Shown here piece after piece: positions 1-7,624 of a stretch of DNA of 40,410 nt. Origin of the DNA: Ardenticatenaceae bacterium (lineage in GTDB: Bacteria > Chloroflexota > Anaerolineae > Promineifilales > Promineifilaceae); assembly GCA_020634315.1 (NCBI GenBank), contig JACKBV010000036.1, positions 1 through 40,410 on the forward strand, written 5' to 3'. The position numbers were made by a program, and so were the translations under genes. Positions within the stretch are counted from its first letter, which is position 1; every line of letters starts with the position of its first letter. The notes below the pieces were generated by a model. It was given only the letters and a program-made list of their open reading frames with translations, was not told the origin of the DNA and did not search any database.

Positions 1-208
1 CGCCAGCGGCTCTTCGTCTTCCTGCCAGCGGCTCTTCGTCTTCCCGCCAGTGGCTTTTCATCTTCCCGCCAGTGGCTTGTAGCTTTCTCACCAGTATCTT
101 ATGGCACTGCCACAAGCTGTTGTTGACTTTGCCACAGGTACCTGTTGACTTTGCCACAAGTACCTGTTGACTTTGTCACAGGCTGCTGTTGGCTTTGCGA
201 ACAAGCGC
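1..208. repeat. 22-bp tandem repeat array (minisatellite)
   Basis: The region reads as about nine degenerate copies of a 22-bp unit with an unbroken period. Units begin near 2, 24, 46, 68 and 90 (core GCCAGYGGCTYTTCRTCTTC), and a diverged version begins near 121, 143, 165 and 187 (core TGTTGACTTTGCCACAGGTA). Because 22 is not a multiple of 3, the array is unlikely to encode a repeat protein. It runs off the left edge, so its full length is unknown. It lies downstream of the minus-strand fructosamine kinase gene. Confidence 0.85.
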
Positions 209-254
209 CTGTTAATTAGGAAAACCTTACTGATGAGATATACGCTTATAAATT

Positions 255-284
255 GGTGGCATAACACGCTACAGTTATGCCACC
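255..284. terminator. hairpin downstream of the fructosamine kinase gene
   Basis: An 11-bp perfect stem (GGTGGCATAAC / GTTATGCCACC) encloses an 8-nt loop. It lies 45 bp beyond the stop of the minus-strand kinase gene and could end that transcript. There is no strong T-run on either side, only AATTTAT on the minus strand, so a non-terminator palindrome is possible. Confidence 0.45.
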
Positions 285-328
285 TGGGAATTCCGGTATA
301 TATAGGAGTTATAAAATCGCCCGCTTGC

Positions 329-1174
329 TTAAAAACCAAAGCGGCGCAGAGTATTTGTCACAGAATGGACGTAACTGCCGCCAAACAGGCGAACATGTAC
401 GAGCAGGGGGTACAAATTATAAATGTCGCGCCGCTCCTCGAAAAAACCAGGGGGAAGCGGCCGTATTTCCTGGTAACGGGCGAAGAAAGCACGGTCAAAT
501 GTGCCAAACAATGTTGTAAAAGCGAGTTCGATTTCGGGATGGCCATAATAAATGGCGGGGTCTACAAAACCGGTGATACGGTCACCAACAGCCAAGACAT
601 TTGTCGTCCACACATCACCATGCAGCAGCGACGGCCGTTCCGGCTCCGCCAACCATCGTTGCAACTGCCCACAAAACTTCTCCAGCCGCGCAAATACCGC
701 TGCCGGTAAACGGCCGTTCCGCATGCCCTCACGCCCCATATACAACAGCCGCTGCTCCCGAAAAAATGTCAGCCAGGAATCCGTCCAAGGGTTTGGCTGA
801 TGCAGCCCACCAATAAGCGTATCTTGCTCCAAGCCAAACGCTGGCGCAGAAATGTCGTGCAGCGCCGCCAACAACTCTGCGGCATGCGCCTGCGCTGCGC
901 CCGAAAAATGGCTTTCTCCCGGCAAAAAAGACATGATCAGCAAATGGGGTGCGCTGTGCAGCACAGCAGGAACCGGCAGCGCAGCCTGCGCTGCCAGGTA
1001 ACGCAGCATATACCCTTCTACATCCAACTTGGGATGAGCACCATCATCGGCTTTAACAACGGCCGTTTCCCCATTCGCCAGCCGCACCCGATACACCTGC
1101 CCAATACACCCCCCACTCAACGGAGACACATCTAAAACGGCCGTGCCCAACACAGCCTCTATCTCATCTCTCAT
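329..1174 (-). CDS. fructosamine kinase family protein
   Basis: 281 aa, the usual length for the fructosamine-3-kinase/ketosamine kinase family (APH-like kinase fold). These enzymes phosphorylate sugar adducts on amines and so repair glycated proteins. Visible motifs are a glycine-rich start of the N-lobe (SGGCIGQVYRV, about 20-30), the N-lobe lysine in AVVKAD, the catalytic loop LLHGDVWTTN, and the metal-binding DPAIYYGHPEIELA that is characteristic of fructosamine kinases rather than antibiotic phosphotransferases. The ATG at 1172-1174 follows an extremely purine-rich stretch (GGGAGGGG directly upstream) that could act as ribosome binding site. The C-terminal part (HVRLFGGSYV) also matches the family. 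The substrate in this organism is unknown. Confidence 0.88.
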   Translation of the reverse strand: MRDEIEAVLGTAVLDVSPLSGGCIGQVYRVRLANGETAVVKADDGAHPKLDVEGYMLRYLAAQAALPVPAVLHSAPHLLIMSFLPGESHFSGAAQAHAAELLAALHDISAPAFGLEQDTLIGGLHQPNPWTDSWLTFFREQRLLYMGREGMRNGRLPAAVFARLEKFCGQLQRWLAEPERPSLLHGDVWTTNVLAVGDRITGFVDPAIYYGHPEIELAFTTLFGTFDRAFFARYQEIRPLPPGFFEERRDIYNLYPLLVHVRLFGGSYVHSVTNTLRRFGF

Positions 1175-1240
1175 ACCCCTCCCTCCTCTCTCCTCCCTCT
1201 TCCCTCTTCCCTCCTCCCTCTTCTCTCCCCATCCCCATCC
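1175..1240. repeat. polypyrimidine/polypurine microsatellite
   Basis: A nearly pure CT tract on the plus strand (CCTCCCTCTTCCCTCTTCCC and variants) fills the whole gap between the lipoprotein stop and the kinase start. On the minus strand it is GA-rich with several GGG and GGGG runs, so it may supply a Shine-Dalgarno-like leader for the kinase and could form a triplex or G-quadruplex. The same type of tract recurs inside a gene at 28831-28940. Confidence 0.8.
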
Positions 1241-1885
1241 TCACGGCTGCTGCACCACTACATTATCAAAAGCCACTTCCAAACCCGCCTGTCCAAACGT
1301 CCCGGCATCCAGGGCAATCGTCCCGCCCGCATATTGCCCATCCGTCACCTGGTACAACAGCGTATCATTCACATAAAAGCGCATCGTCGGCCCATTCGCC
1401 TCCACACGCAGCCGATTGACCACACTCAAGCCCTGGTTAATAGCCGCCGTACCCGTCCAATCCTCCACAAAACGGGTCCAACTGCCATCCCCATTACGCC
1501 GTTCAACAGTGTACAGACCATCGCCAGTGATGTCGAAGCGATAAAAATGAGCCGCATCTTGCATACGCAGCAAAACGCCATAACTGCTCTGCAAATCGCC
1601 AGCTAATTGGCGTGCATCAACTTCCAGCACAAAATCGGTAAAAGTGGGTTCGCTTAATGTGGCGAATTGCATCGTTGCCGGAGCATCCACCTGAATGTGA
1701 AGCTGTTCCCCCACAATCGAGGTACGGCCGGCAACATCGCCTTCCAACACCCAGCTTCCCGTTTGCCCGGCGACAAATTCATCATGAAACAGGGTATCTG
1801 ACCCTTCCAAATTGGTTTCTGCTGCACTGCCACATGCGCTTAAAAACAGAAGCAGCCATAACCAAGAAACAAGCAGTCGCTTCAT
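1241..1885 (-). CDS. lipoprotein with a LamG/DUF1080-like beta-sandwich domain
   Basis: 214 aa. The N-terminus is a lipoprotein signal peptide (MKRLLV, a hydrophobic stretch, then lipobox LSAC with the lipidated Cys near residue 18). The mature part begins with LFHDEFVAGQTGSWVLEGD and ends with VAFDNVVVQQP, a layout typical of secreted concanavalin-A-like domains (DUF1080/LamG type) in which a D-x-F opening is followed by a jelly roll. There are no obvious catalytic residues, so a carbohydrate-binding or structural surface role is more likely than hydrolysis. It is paralogous to the gene just upstream on the same strand (1912-2571): both share YG..LR/CRYQ, FY.F.I.GDG.Y.V and INQG blocks. The two are probably co-transcribed. 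Confidence 0.72.
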   Translation of the reverse strand: MKRLLVSWLWLLLFLSACGSAAETNLEGSDTLFHDEFVAGQTGSWVLEGDVAGRTSIVGEQLHIQVDAPATMQFATLSEPTFTDFVLEVDARQLAGDLQSSYGVLLRMQDAAHFYRFDITGDGLYTVERRNGDGSWTRFVEDWTGTAAINQGLSVVNRLRVEANGPTMRFYVNDTLLYQVTDGQYAGGTIALDAGTFGQAGLEVAFDNVVVQQP

Positions 1886-1911
1886 ATGTCTCTTTGCACT
1901 ACAACGATGAA

Positions 1912-2571
1912 TTAGGGAGCGATGACCACGATATTGTCGAACTCGACAACGGCCGTTCCCGGTTCCAACGTACTGACACCCACGCCAATATCACCCGTCA
2001 CAAAAGTGGGATCCGTCGTCGTGAAGAGCGGCAGGCCATTTACCGCCAGACTCAACTCATTGCCAATACAACTTGCGCGAACCTGATTCGTCGCCACCCC
2101 CTGATTGATCACATCAGAGAATTGATATTGGGCATTTTCTGTCAGGTAAACAATTTGATCATTGCCGCTTTGATATTTGCCAACGGCATAATACCCATCA
2201 CCACTAATTAAAAACAGGTAGAAATTCTGCTCATTTTGATAGCGACAGATAATGCCATACGCATTGTCATCTGGCCCGCTGCTTTGCCGCGCCTGCACCG
2301 TCACAATCACATTATCAAAATTACGACCGGGGTTTGTCCACCAAATTTGCCCTGGCTGGCTGGTGCTGATGCGCAAGACGCCATCGGCAATTTCTGTAAC
2401 AGCGCCGCCCTGATTGTAGAGCGCCCAACCGCACTCTTGCTCGCCACCAAAGTCATCTTGAAACAGCGTACCACTGCCCACACAAGCATCCGGCTGTGGG
2501 TCGCCAAGCGAACAAGACACCAGGGCCATTATCCCAACGATAAGGATTAACAAAAATGTCATCTTGCGCAT
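1912..2571 (-). CDS. lipoprotein with a LamG/DUF1080-like domain, paralogue of its neighbour
   Basis: 219 aa. I place the start at the ATG 2569-2571 rather than further upstream, because an AGGAG (2579-2583) sits 7 nt before it and the protein then opens with a proper lipoprotein signal (MRKMTFLLILIVGIMALVSC). The mature part has SGTLFQDDF, NAYGIICRYQNEQNFY, ISGDGYYAVGKY, INQGVATNQ and a terminal VEFDNIVVIAP. These align block for block with the downstream lipoprotein, so the pair arose by tandem duplication. It is expected to be exported and anchored to the outer face of the membrane. The exact ligand cannot be read from the sequence. Confidence 0.72.
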   Translation of the reverse strand: MRKMTFLLILIVGIMALVSCSLGDPQPDACVGSGTLFQDDFGGEQECGWALYNQGGAVTEIADGVLRISTSQPGQIWWTNPGRNFDNVIVTVQARQSSGPDDNAYGIICRYQNEQNFYLFLISGDGYYAVGKYQSGNDQIVYLTENAQYQFSDVINQGVATNQVRASCIGNELSLAVNGLPLFTTTDPTFVTGDIGVGVSTLEPGTAVVEFDNIVVIAP

Positions 2572-2642
2572 TGCACCACTCCTGTAGAAATGAGGAAGAA
2601 AGATGGAAAGTGACAATTCACTTGTCGTCTCGGCACCGCCTA

Positions 2643-2804
2643 TCAGCGTTTATCATCGCCGTCGTCTACATTTAAGCGGCGCTTCAGGGCATTTACCTCT
2701 TGCTGCAAAGTTCGATGCTGTCGTGAGGTGTACAGGTAAAAGCCGAAACTGGCTAACCACATGACCGTGACTACAATTGCAATCAAAACCAGATTATCAA
2801 ACAC
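2643..2804 (-). CDS. very small single-span membrane protein (CcmD-like)
   Basis: 53 aa from a GTG at 2802-2804, chosen because a GGAGG (2811-2815) lies 6 nt upstream. One membrane span (NLVLIAIVVTVMWLASFGFYLY) is followed by a short cytoplasmic tail predicted to be coiled (RTLQQEVNALKRRLNVD). This topology and length match CcmD-type or other tiny inner-membrane adaptor proteins, but no ccm genes are nearby, so the name only describes shape. It lies between RNase Y and the lipoproteins on the same strand. Confidence 0.55.
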   Translation of the reverse strand: MFDNLVLIAIVVTVMWLASFGFYLYTSRQHRTLQQEVNALKRRLNVDDGDDKR

Positions 2805-2911
2805 ACAACACCTCCATATTGCTAGTAGATGCGCAAAAGTGTACCTAAAAAGAAACAAACTGGCACACAGGGTAGCCAGTTTGTTCATTGAGAAGGGATG
2901 GTAACGGCCGT

Positions 2912-4444
2912 TTACTTGGCAAAACCAACAGCACGCGTTTCGCGAATCACCGTCACCTGAATCTGCCCCGGATATTGCATACTATCTTCAATCGTCTTCG
3001 AAATATCTTTGGAAAGCTGCATCGCGCCCAAATCATCAATCACGCCAGGCTTCACCAAAATGCGAATTTCGCGCCCGGCCTGCAAAGCATACGCACTTTC
3101 CACCCCATTAAACGAAGTGGCAATATCTTCCAACGTACGCACGCGTTTGATGTAATTCTCCAAACTCTCACGCCGCGCTCCCGGCCGTGCCCCGGAGATA
3201 GCATCCGACGCTTCCACAATGATCGCTTCCACCGACTCTTGCTCCACCTCGTGATGGTGAGCGGCAATTGCATTGATCACAATCTTGGGCACACGGAAAC
3301 GCTTGGCAAATTCCGCGCCGAGCATGGCATGGGTTCCTTCCTGATCATGATCCATCGCCTTGCCCAAATCGTGCAGCAAGGCTCCCATCTTCGCCATTTC
3401 AATGTTTGCGCCCAACTCTGCGGCCAAAATCGCGGCAATTTTTGCCGCTTCCACAGAGTGGTGCAGTTGGTTTTGTCCATAGGACGTGCGGTACTTCAAA
3501 CGGCCCAACATGCGGATAACCTGCGGATGCAAGCCATGAACATTTGCTTCATAGGCGGCTTGCTCGCCCGCTTCCTTAATCACCTGCTCGACTTCCGCTT
3601 CGGCATCTTTGACGAGCTTTTCAATCCGAGCTGGATGGATACGGCCGTCTGTGATCAACTTAGCCATTGCCCGCCGCGCAACTTCTCGCCGCACCGGGTC
3701 AAAGCTGGAAATCGTCACCGCTTCTGGCGTATCGTCTACAACAATATCGACGCCCGCCGCCTGCTCAAATGCCCGAATGTTACGGCCGTTACGTCCAATA
3801 ATGCGCCCCTTCATTTCCTCGCTGGGCAGGGGCACCACCGACACCACCATTTCCGCAACCTGATCAGTCGCCACACGTTGAATCGCCAGAGAAACCAGTT
3901 TACGCGCTTTGATTTCGGCCGTTTCCCGTGCCTCATCCTCAATTTCACGCATCAACCGCGCCATATCCTGCCGCGCATCCTTCTCCACATCCTGCAACAG
4001 CAGCTGCTTCGCTTCATCAGAAGACATATTGGCGATTTCTTCCAACTTCATACGCCGCTCTTCTTCCGCCTTATCCAGCATATTTTGCTGCCGATCAAGC
4101 TTGCTTTGCCGCTTATTCAACATCTGCTCACGGGCTTCCAAACGCTTGCCCTGCTTATCTAACTTCTCATTGCGACGCTCCAAACGCTCCTCAGTTCGCG
4201 CCAAATCCTGATAACGACGCTCCGTCACCTTTTCAGCTTCCAGCCGCAGCGCCTGCGTTTCCTGCCGCGCCTCAGACAAAAGATGCTCTGCCTCGCGCTC
4301 GGCCATCACCCGCTTGTTTTCCACTTCTTGATGCAGTGCCGCATAGGTCGCATCCGTTCGCGGCTTCAAATAAAACCACAAACCAATTCCAATTGCAGCG
4401 CCTCCGAGTACAATCCCTAAAAGTATCCAGAATACTGGGTGCAT
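2912..4444 (-). CDS. rny: ribonuclease Y
   Basis: 510 aa, the normal length for RNase Y, the membrane-anchored endoribonuclease that initiates mRNA decay. The order of domains is canonical: an N-terminal membrane anchor (FWILLGIVLGGAAIGIGLWFYL), a long Glu/Arg/Lys-rich coiled coil (about 25-200), a KH domain with GRIIGRNGRNIRAFE, and an HD domain with ALLHDLGKAMDHD and AAHHHEVE. The start is set at ATG 4442-4444, since an AAGGAG (4454-4459) lies 9 nt upstream; the in-frame GTG at 4460-4462 would put that site inside the gene. The stop codon touches a copy of the AACGGCCGTT palindrome. recX ends only 14 bp upstream, so the two are probably co-transcribed. Confidence 0.96.
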   Translation of the reverse strand: MHPVFWILLGIVLGGAAIGIGLWFYLKPRTDATYAALHQEVENKRVMAEREAEHLLSEARQETQALRLEAEKVTERRYQDLARTEERLERRNEKLDKQGKRLEAREQMLNKRQSKLDRQQNMLDKAEEERRMKLEEIANMSSDEAKQLLLQDVEKDARQDMARLMREIEDEARETAEIKARKLVSLAIQRVATDQVAEMVVSVVPLPSEEMKGRIIGRNGRNIRAFEQAAGVDIVVDDTPEAVTISSFDPVRREVARRAMAKLITDGRIHPARIEKLVKDAEAEVEQVIKEAGEQAAYEANVHGLHPQVIRMLGRLKYRTSYGQNQLHHSVEAAKIAAILAAELGANIEMAKMGALLHDLGKAMDHDQEGTHAMLGAEFAKRFRVPKIVINAIAAHHHEVEQESVEAIIVEASDAISGARPGARRESLENYIKRVRTLEDIATSFNGVESAYALQAGREIRILVKPGVIDDLGAMQLSKDISKTIEDSMQYPGQIQVTVIRETRAVGFAK

Positions 4445-4458
4445 TACCAATATCTCCT

Positions 4459-5097
4459 TCACATTGTGGCATCGGTATTATCAGAAATGATTTGCCACAT
4501 CTCGCTAGTTACCTCTTTGACAATTTCATAATTAAAGCCACGTCGCTGCAAAAAATTTCCCATCTTCAGGCGAAAAGCCTCTTCCGGTAAATTTGCCCAA
4601 CGTGATATACGCGCTTTTGCCGCGCGCCGGGCAGCATCTGTCTCATCCAAGTCAGCTAAAACCGTATCAATTAACGTCCGCGACACACCCTTTTGCATCA
4701 ATTCTTGTTGCAAAGCAATGCGACTACGCGGCTTAAATGTTTCTCGTTGATCAATCCAATAACGGGCAAACAGCTCATCATCAAGCAGTGCGACTTCCTG
4801 CAAACGGGTCACAACAGCAGCAATTACCTTGTCATCGAATCCTTTCTGGCGCAGGTTATTTTCTATTTCAACACGACTACGGGGACGATACTCCAACAAG
4901 CGCAAGGCAGCGTGCCTTGCCTTCTCTACCGTATCTTGTGCTTGCAAAGCAGCCATTTCATCAGGGGACAACACCTGCCCTACCTGCAAATGAATGGCAA
5001 CTTCCACAGCCAAGCTAAAAGCATACTCACCATCCAGGTAAACATTAACCCGGTTTTGGTCTCGTTGCTGCGTTGTTAATCCCGTAATTTTACCCAT
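4459..5097 (-). CDS. recX: RecX, regulator of RecA
   Basis: 212 aa. RecX binds RecA filaments and limits their growth. The sequence shows the repeated three-helix RecX units: LRLLEYRPRSRVEIENNLRQKGFDD, then DDELFARYWIDQRETFKPRSRIALQQELMQKGV, then a C-terminal unit ending LQRRGFNYEIVKEV. An N-terminal extension (GLTTQQRDQNRVNVYLDGEYAFSL) is common in RecX of this type. The ATG 5095-5097 was preferred over an upstream TTG. recA lies upstream on the same strand, which supports the assignment, but a 505-bp gap with a terminator-like hairpin separates them, so recX may depend on read-through or its own promoter. Confidence 0.92.
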   Translation of the reverse strand: MGKITGLTTQQRDQNRVNVYLDGEYAFSLAVEVAIHLQVGQVLSPDEMAALQAQDTVEKARHAALRLLEYRPRSRVEIENNLRQKGFDDKVIAAVVTRLQEVALLDDELFARYWIDQRETFKPRSRIALQQELMQKGVSRTLIDTVLADLDETDAARRAAKARISRWANLPEEAFRLKMGNFLQRRGFNYEIVKEVTSEMWQIISDNTDATM

Positions 5098-5118
5098 GCC
5101 AATACAATATCCACTTTG

Positions 5119-5152
5119 AAACAAAAAGCCCTGGCTTGTATGCCAAGGCTTT
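5119..5152 (-). terminator. terminator-like hairpin in the recX leader
   Basis: Read on the minus strand, an 11-bp stem with one mismatch (AAAGCCTTGGC / GCCAGGGCTTT, loop ATACAA) is followed by TTGTTT. It sits 22 bp upstream of the recX ATG, so it would either end a transcript coming from recA or attenuate expression of recX. Confidence 0.6.
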
Positions 5153-5329
5153 GATAGTGCGATTCATTTCAAGACAGGCCATTTGGCCATGCTGGCAATC
5201 TTTTTAGATAACCATTCTAGCTAAGCGTCTAATGTCCGGCGGTTACACCTGAAGACACAATACTCTTTCTCAATACCATACACGATGGAACAACCACTTT
5301 AATAATCACAAATGCTGGTATGAGCATAT

Positions 5330-5348
5330 AACCTGAAAAGTTCAGGTT
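5330..5348. repeat. short perfect hairpin in the recA-recX gap
   Basis: An 8-bp stem AACCTGAA / TTCAGGTT with a 3-nt loop AAG, followed on the plus strand by GAGTGTTTTATT. It could terminate a small plus-strand transcript, but no gene is attached to it. Confidence 0.4.
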
Positions 5349-5556
5349 GAGTGTTTTATTCGATCTATACCCTCGTTAATAGTCACTAAGGGACTACATT
5401 TTTAGGGAATATTGATCATCCCCGTTAACACTTACGAAGAACAATCAAAATAGCTTTGACGTTAACTAGATTTCTCGAAATAAGCTCAAGCAATTCATTG
5501 AGCGTCACTACTGGTCAAAACCTATGGCAATTCGGTTTTATGATTTAGATGTCACT

Positions 5557-5591
5557 CTTATTTACTGTATGCAAGCATGCAAGCAAATAAG
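5557..5591. repeat. inverted repeat just downstream of recA
   Basis: CTTATTT and AAATAAG flank a centre containing GCAAGCATGCAAGC, starting 11 bp after the recA stop. A T-run (5599-5604) lies on the plus-strand side and overlaps the recA stop. It may be part of a transcript end, but the orientation does not fit a simple recA terminator. Confidence 0.3.
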
Positions 5592-5602
5592 GGTATGCTT
5601 TT

Positions 5603-6625
5603 TTATGATTCCGCATCCTGTTCAGTCGGAATTTCCTTTAAGCCAGTTTGTTTGCGAATGAGATTTTCTAACTCAATCAATAAATTCGGGTTTTCTATCA
5701 GGTAAACCTTCGCATTCTCGCGCCCCTGGCCTAAAAGAACGTCACCATACCGGAAATAGGCACCGCGTTTGTCAACAATATTGTGCAGTACAGCTAAATC
5801 CAGTACATCACCACTTTTGGAAATGCCCTCATTATACATAATATCAAATTCGCATTCCGTAAAGGGTGGAGCAACTTTGTTCTTTTTAACTTTAACCAGC
5901 GTACGGTTTCCAACGACATCGCCACCAGCTTTAATGCTTTGAATACGGCGAATATCAATACGGACTGAAGCATAAAACTTGAGCGCATTACCGCCACTGG
6001 TGGTTTCAGGATTGCCAAACATGATGCCAATTTTTTGACGTAACTGATTGGTGAAGATGACAACTGTATTTGTCTGTTTGATCGCCCCTGAAAGTTTGCG
6101 TAAAGCTTGCGACATTAATCGCGCTTGCAAACCGACATGGGCATCGCCCATCTCACCTTCGATTTCAGCACGCGGCACCAGAGCCGCCACAGAATCGACA
6201 ACAACAACGTCCATCGTACCAGAACGGATCAGGGCATCCGCTATTTCTAACGCTTGCTCCCCTGTATCGGGTTGAGAAACATAGAGGTTATCAACTTGTA
6301 CACCGCATTTGGCTGCATAACTGGGGTCTAGAGCGTGCTCCATGTCAATGAATGCACAGATTCCACCCAATTTTTGCGCCTCTGCAATGATGTGTTGACA
6401 CAACGTTGTCTTTCCAGAGGATTCTGGCCCGTATATCTCAATGACACGTCCGCGTGGCACACCGCCTACACCAAGGGCAATATCAAGTGAAAGTGATCCG
6501 GTGGGGATTGATTCCACTTGTAAATGCTGCGCTTCACCCAGGCGCATAATAACACCCTCACCATATTTTTTAGTGAGGGTTGCCAGAGTGTTTTCTAATG
6601 CGCGGTCACGTCCTTGTTGCTTCAT
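5603..6625 (-). CDS. recA: RecA recombinase
   Basis: 340 aa, standard length. RecA forms filaments on single-stranded DNA, drives strand exchange and triggers LexA cleavage. The Walker A box GPESSGKTTL (about 66-75), the Walker B strand MDVVVVDSVAAL, the L1/L2 DNA-binding region (EIEGEMGDAHVGLQARLMSQALRK and IFTNQLRQKIGIMFGNPETTSGG) and the C-terminal domain are all intact. The start ATG 6623-6625 is fixed by the conserved N-terminus (ALENTLATLTKKYGEGVIMRLGE). Only weak ribosome-binding sequence is visible, and the palindrome AGGTTAACCT abuts the start codon. The gene contains no copy of the dispersed CGGCCG palindrome. Confidence 0.98.
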   Translation of the reverse strand: MKQQGRDRALENTLATLTKKYGEGVIMRLGEAQHLQVESIPTGSLSLDIALGVGGVPRGRVIEIYGPESSGKTTLCQHIIAEAQKLGGICAFIDMEHALDPSYAAKCGVQVDNLYVSQPDTGEQALEIADALIRSGTMDVVVVDSVAALVPRAEIEGEMGDAHVGLQARLMSQALRKLSGAIKQTNTVVIFTNQLRQKIGIMFGNPETTSGGNALKFYASVRIDIRRIQSIKAGGDVVGNRTLVKVKKNKVAPPFTECEFDIMYNEGISKSGDVLDLAVLHNIVDKRGAYFRYGDVLLGQGRENAKVYLIENPNLLIELENLIRKQTGLKEIPTEQDAES

Positions 6626-6688
6626 AGGTTAACCTGAAAGTACCTAAAAGTATAGAAATTTATCGCTTATGTAGTGTACAATAGCGTT
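6626..6688. promoter_or_regulatory. divergent promoter region between recA and the GNAT gene
   Basis: On the minus strand a TATACT (6649-6654) is a fair -10 box for recA. On the plus strand TACAAT (6677-6682) ends 6 bp before the GNAT ATG, which would give a leaderless transcript. The palindrome AGGTTAACCT (6626-6635) next to the recA start could be an operator. No recognised LexA box was identified. Confidence 0.4.
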
Positions 6689-7615
6689 ATGGAAATAGCA
6701 AACCAATGGGCGGGGGCAACAAATTTGAAAGCGCAAGTTCGCCCGGCAATGAGCAGCGACAAACGGGATATTGTTCGTTTGATGCGGATGTCTGATTATA
6801 CGCACATCCATTTAGACTGGAGACCACCTATTGATTGGCTAGAACGAGGTGGTTTTGTTGTTTTTGCGCCATCGGCACCAGCGCAAGATTCTCTGGCTGG
6901 TAAGTTGTTTGGTAATCAACCTGAAGTTCGTGCCTGTCTAGCAGTGGGGGCGGACCCGCCGCCGGCTGCATGGGTGCGTGTGGTTTGCTTACAGCGAAAC
7001 GGCCGTTCCGAGCAAGTGCTGGCGGCGATGTTAGCCGAATTGGAAGGGACGCTGCGGGATACGGCCGTTACCCAACTGGGCTGGCTGACAATGCAGCCCT
7101 GGCCCAATAAATGGCTGCCAGAGCTTGGGTTTGCTCGCCCTTACGAAATTGAAACCTACTACAAAGAGAATCTACAGATTCCAACCCACAAAACATTGCC
7201 CGATTTAACCATTCGGCAAGTTGAACCTGACGATATGGAACAACTGGCAGCAATTGAAAGCCTGGCTTTTGAGCCACTGTGGCGACACAGTGCGGAAGGG
7301 CTGCTGTTTGCTTCGCGCCAGGCGTTTAGCTTTGACGTGGCGGAGTGGAACGGCCGTATTGTGGGTTTCCAGTTAAGCTCTCGTTCCGGAGAAAACGCAC
7401 ACCTGGCCCGCATGACTGTATTGCCAGAAGTGCAAGGGCAAGGCGTTGGTTCGGTGCTTTTGGCGCACGCGCTGCAAGCTTTCCAACAGCATGACATACG
7501 GTATGTCTCGCTCAACACACAAACAGATAATTATCCATCCCAAGCGCTCTATAAGAAGTTTGGGTTTTATGCCACAGGTCAACGCTTACCTGTATGGGTT
7601 AAGTCACTGGAGTAA
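6689..7615 (+). CDS. GNAT family N-acetyltransferase
   Basis: 308 aa, long enough for two GNAT-like halves. The C-terminal half carries the acetyl-CoA binding signature ARMTVLPEVQGQGVGSVLLAHAL followed by YVSLNTQTDNYPSQALYKKFGF, as in RimI-type enzymes. The N-terminal half (MSSDKRDIVRLMRMSDYTHIHLDW) looks like a degenerate or accessory domain. The ATG at 6689 has no Shine-Dalgarno but lies 7 bp after a TACAAT box, so leaderless translation is likely; a GTG at 6674 would start inside that box. The downstream membrane-protein gene follows within about 10 bp. The acceptor substrate is unknown. Three copies of the CGGCCG palindrome lie within the gene. Confidence 0.82.
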   Translation: MEIANQWAGATNLKAQVRPAMSSDKRDIVRLMRMSDYTHIHLDWRPPIDWLERGGFVVFAPSAPAQDSLAGKLFGNQPEVRACLAVGADPPPAAWVRVVCLQRNGRSEQVLAAMLAELEGTLRDTAVTQLGWLTMQPWPNKWLPELGFARPYEIETYYKENLQIPTHKTLPDLTIRQVEPDDMEQLAAIESLAFEPLWRHSAEGLLFASRQAFSFDVAEWNGRIVGFQLSSRSGENAHLARMTVLPEVQGQGVGSVLLAHALQAFQQHDIRYVSLNTQTDNYPSQALYKKFGFYATGQRLPVWVKSLE

Positions 7616-7624
7616 TCATTGCTA

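Larger units (their letters stand above)
5098..5602. other. 505-bp gene-free interval between recA and recX
   Basis: No open frame with a plausible protein was seen on either strand. The stretch is AT-rich and carries three inverted repeats, at 5119-5152, 5330-5348 and 5557-5591. It contains no copy of the ACGGCCGT palindrome. I looked for tmRNA and RNase P landmarks and found none; an unrecognised small RNA remains possible. Confidence 0.6.

Noticed and set aside
167..709. 180-codon plus-strand frame at the left edge.
   Set aside because: It starts inside the tandem repeats and runs antisense through the fructosamine kinase gene.
2888..4590. Long plus-strand frames across rny and recX.
   Set aside because: They are shadows of the minus-strand genes, with His/Arg/Pro-rich composition and no recognisable domain.
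6626..6688. LexA (SOS) box upstream of recA.
   Set aside because: No match to the known Gram-positive or proteobacterial consensus was found; the short palindromes seen (TGTACA, AGGTTAACCT) are not sufficient.
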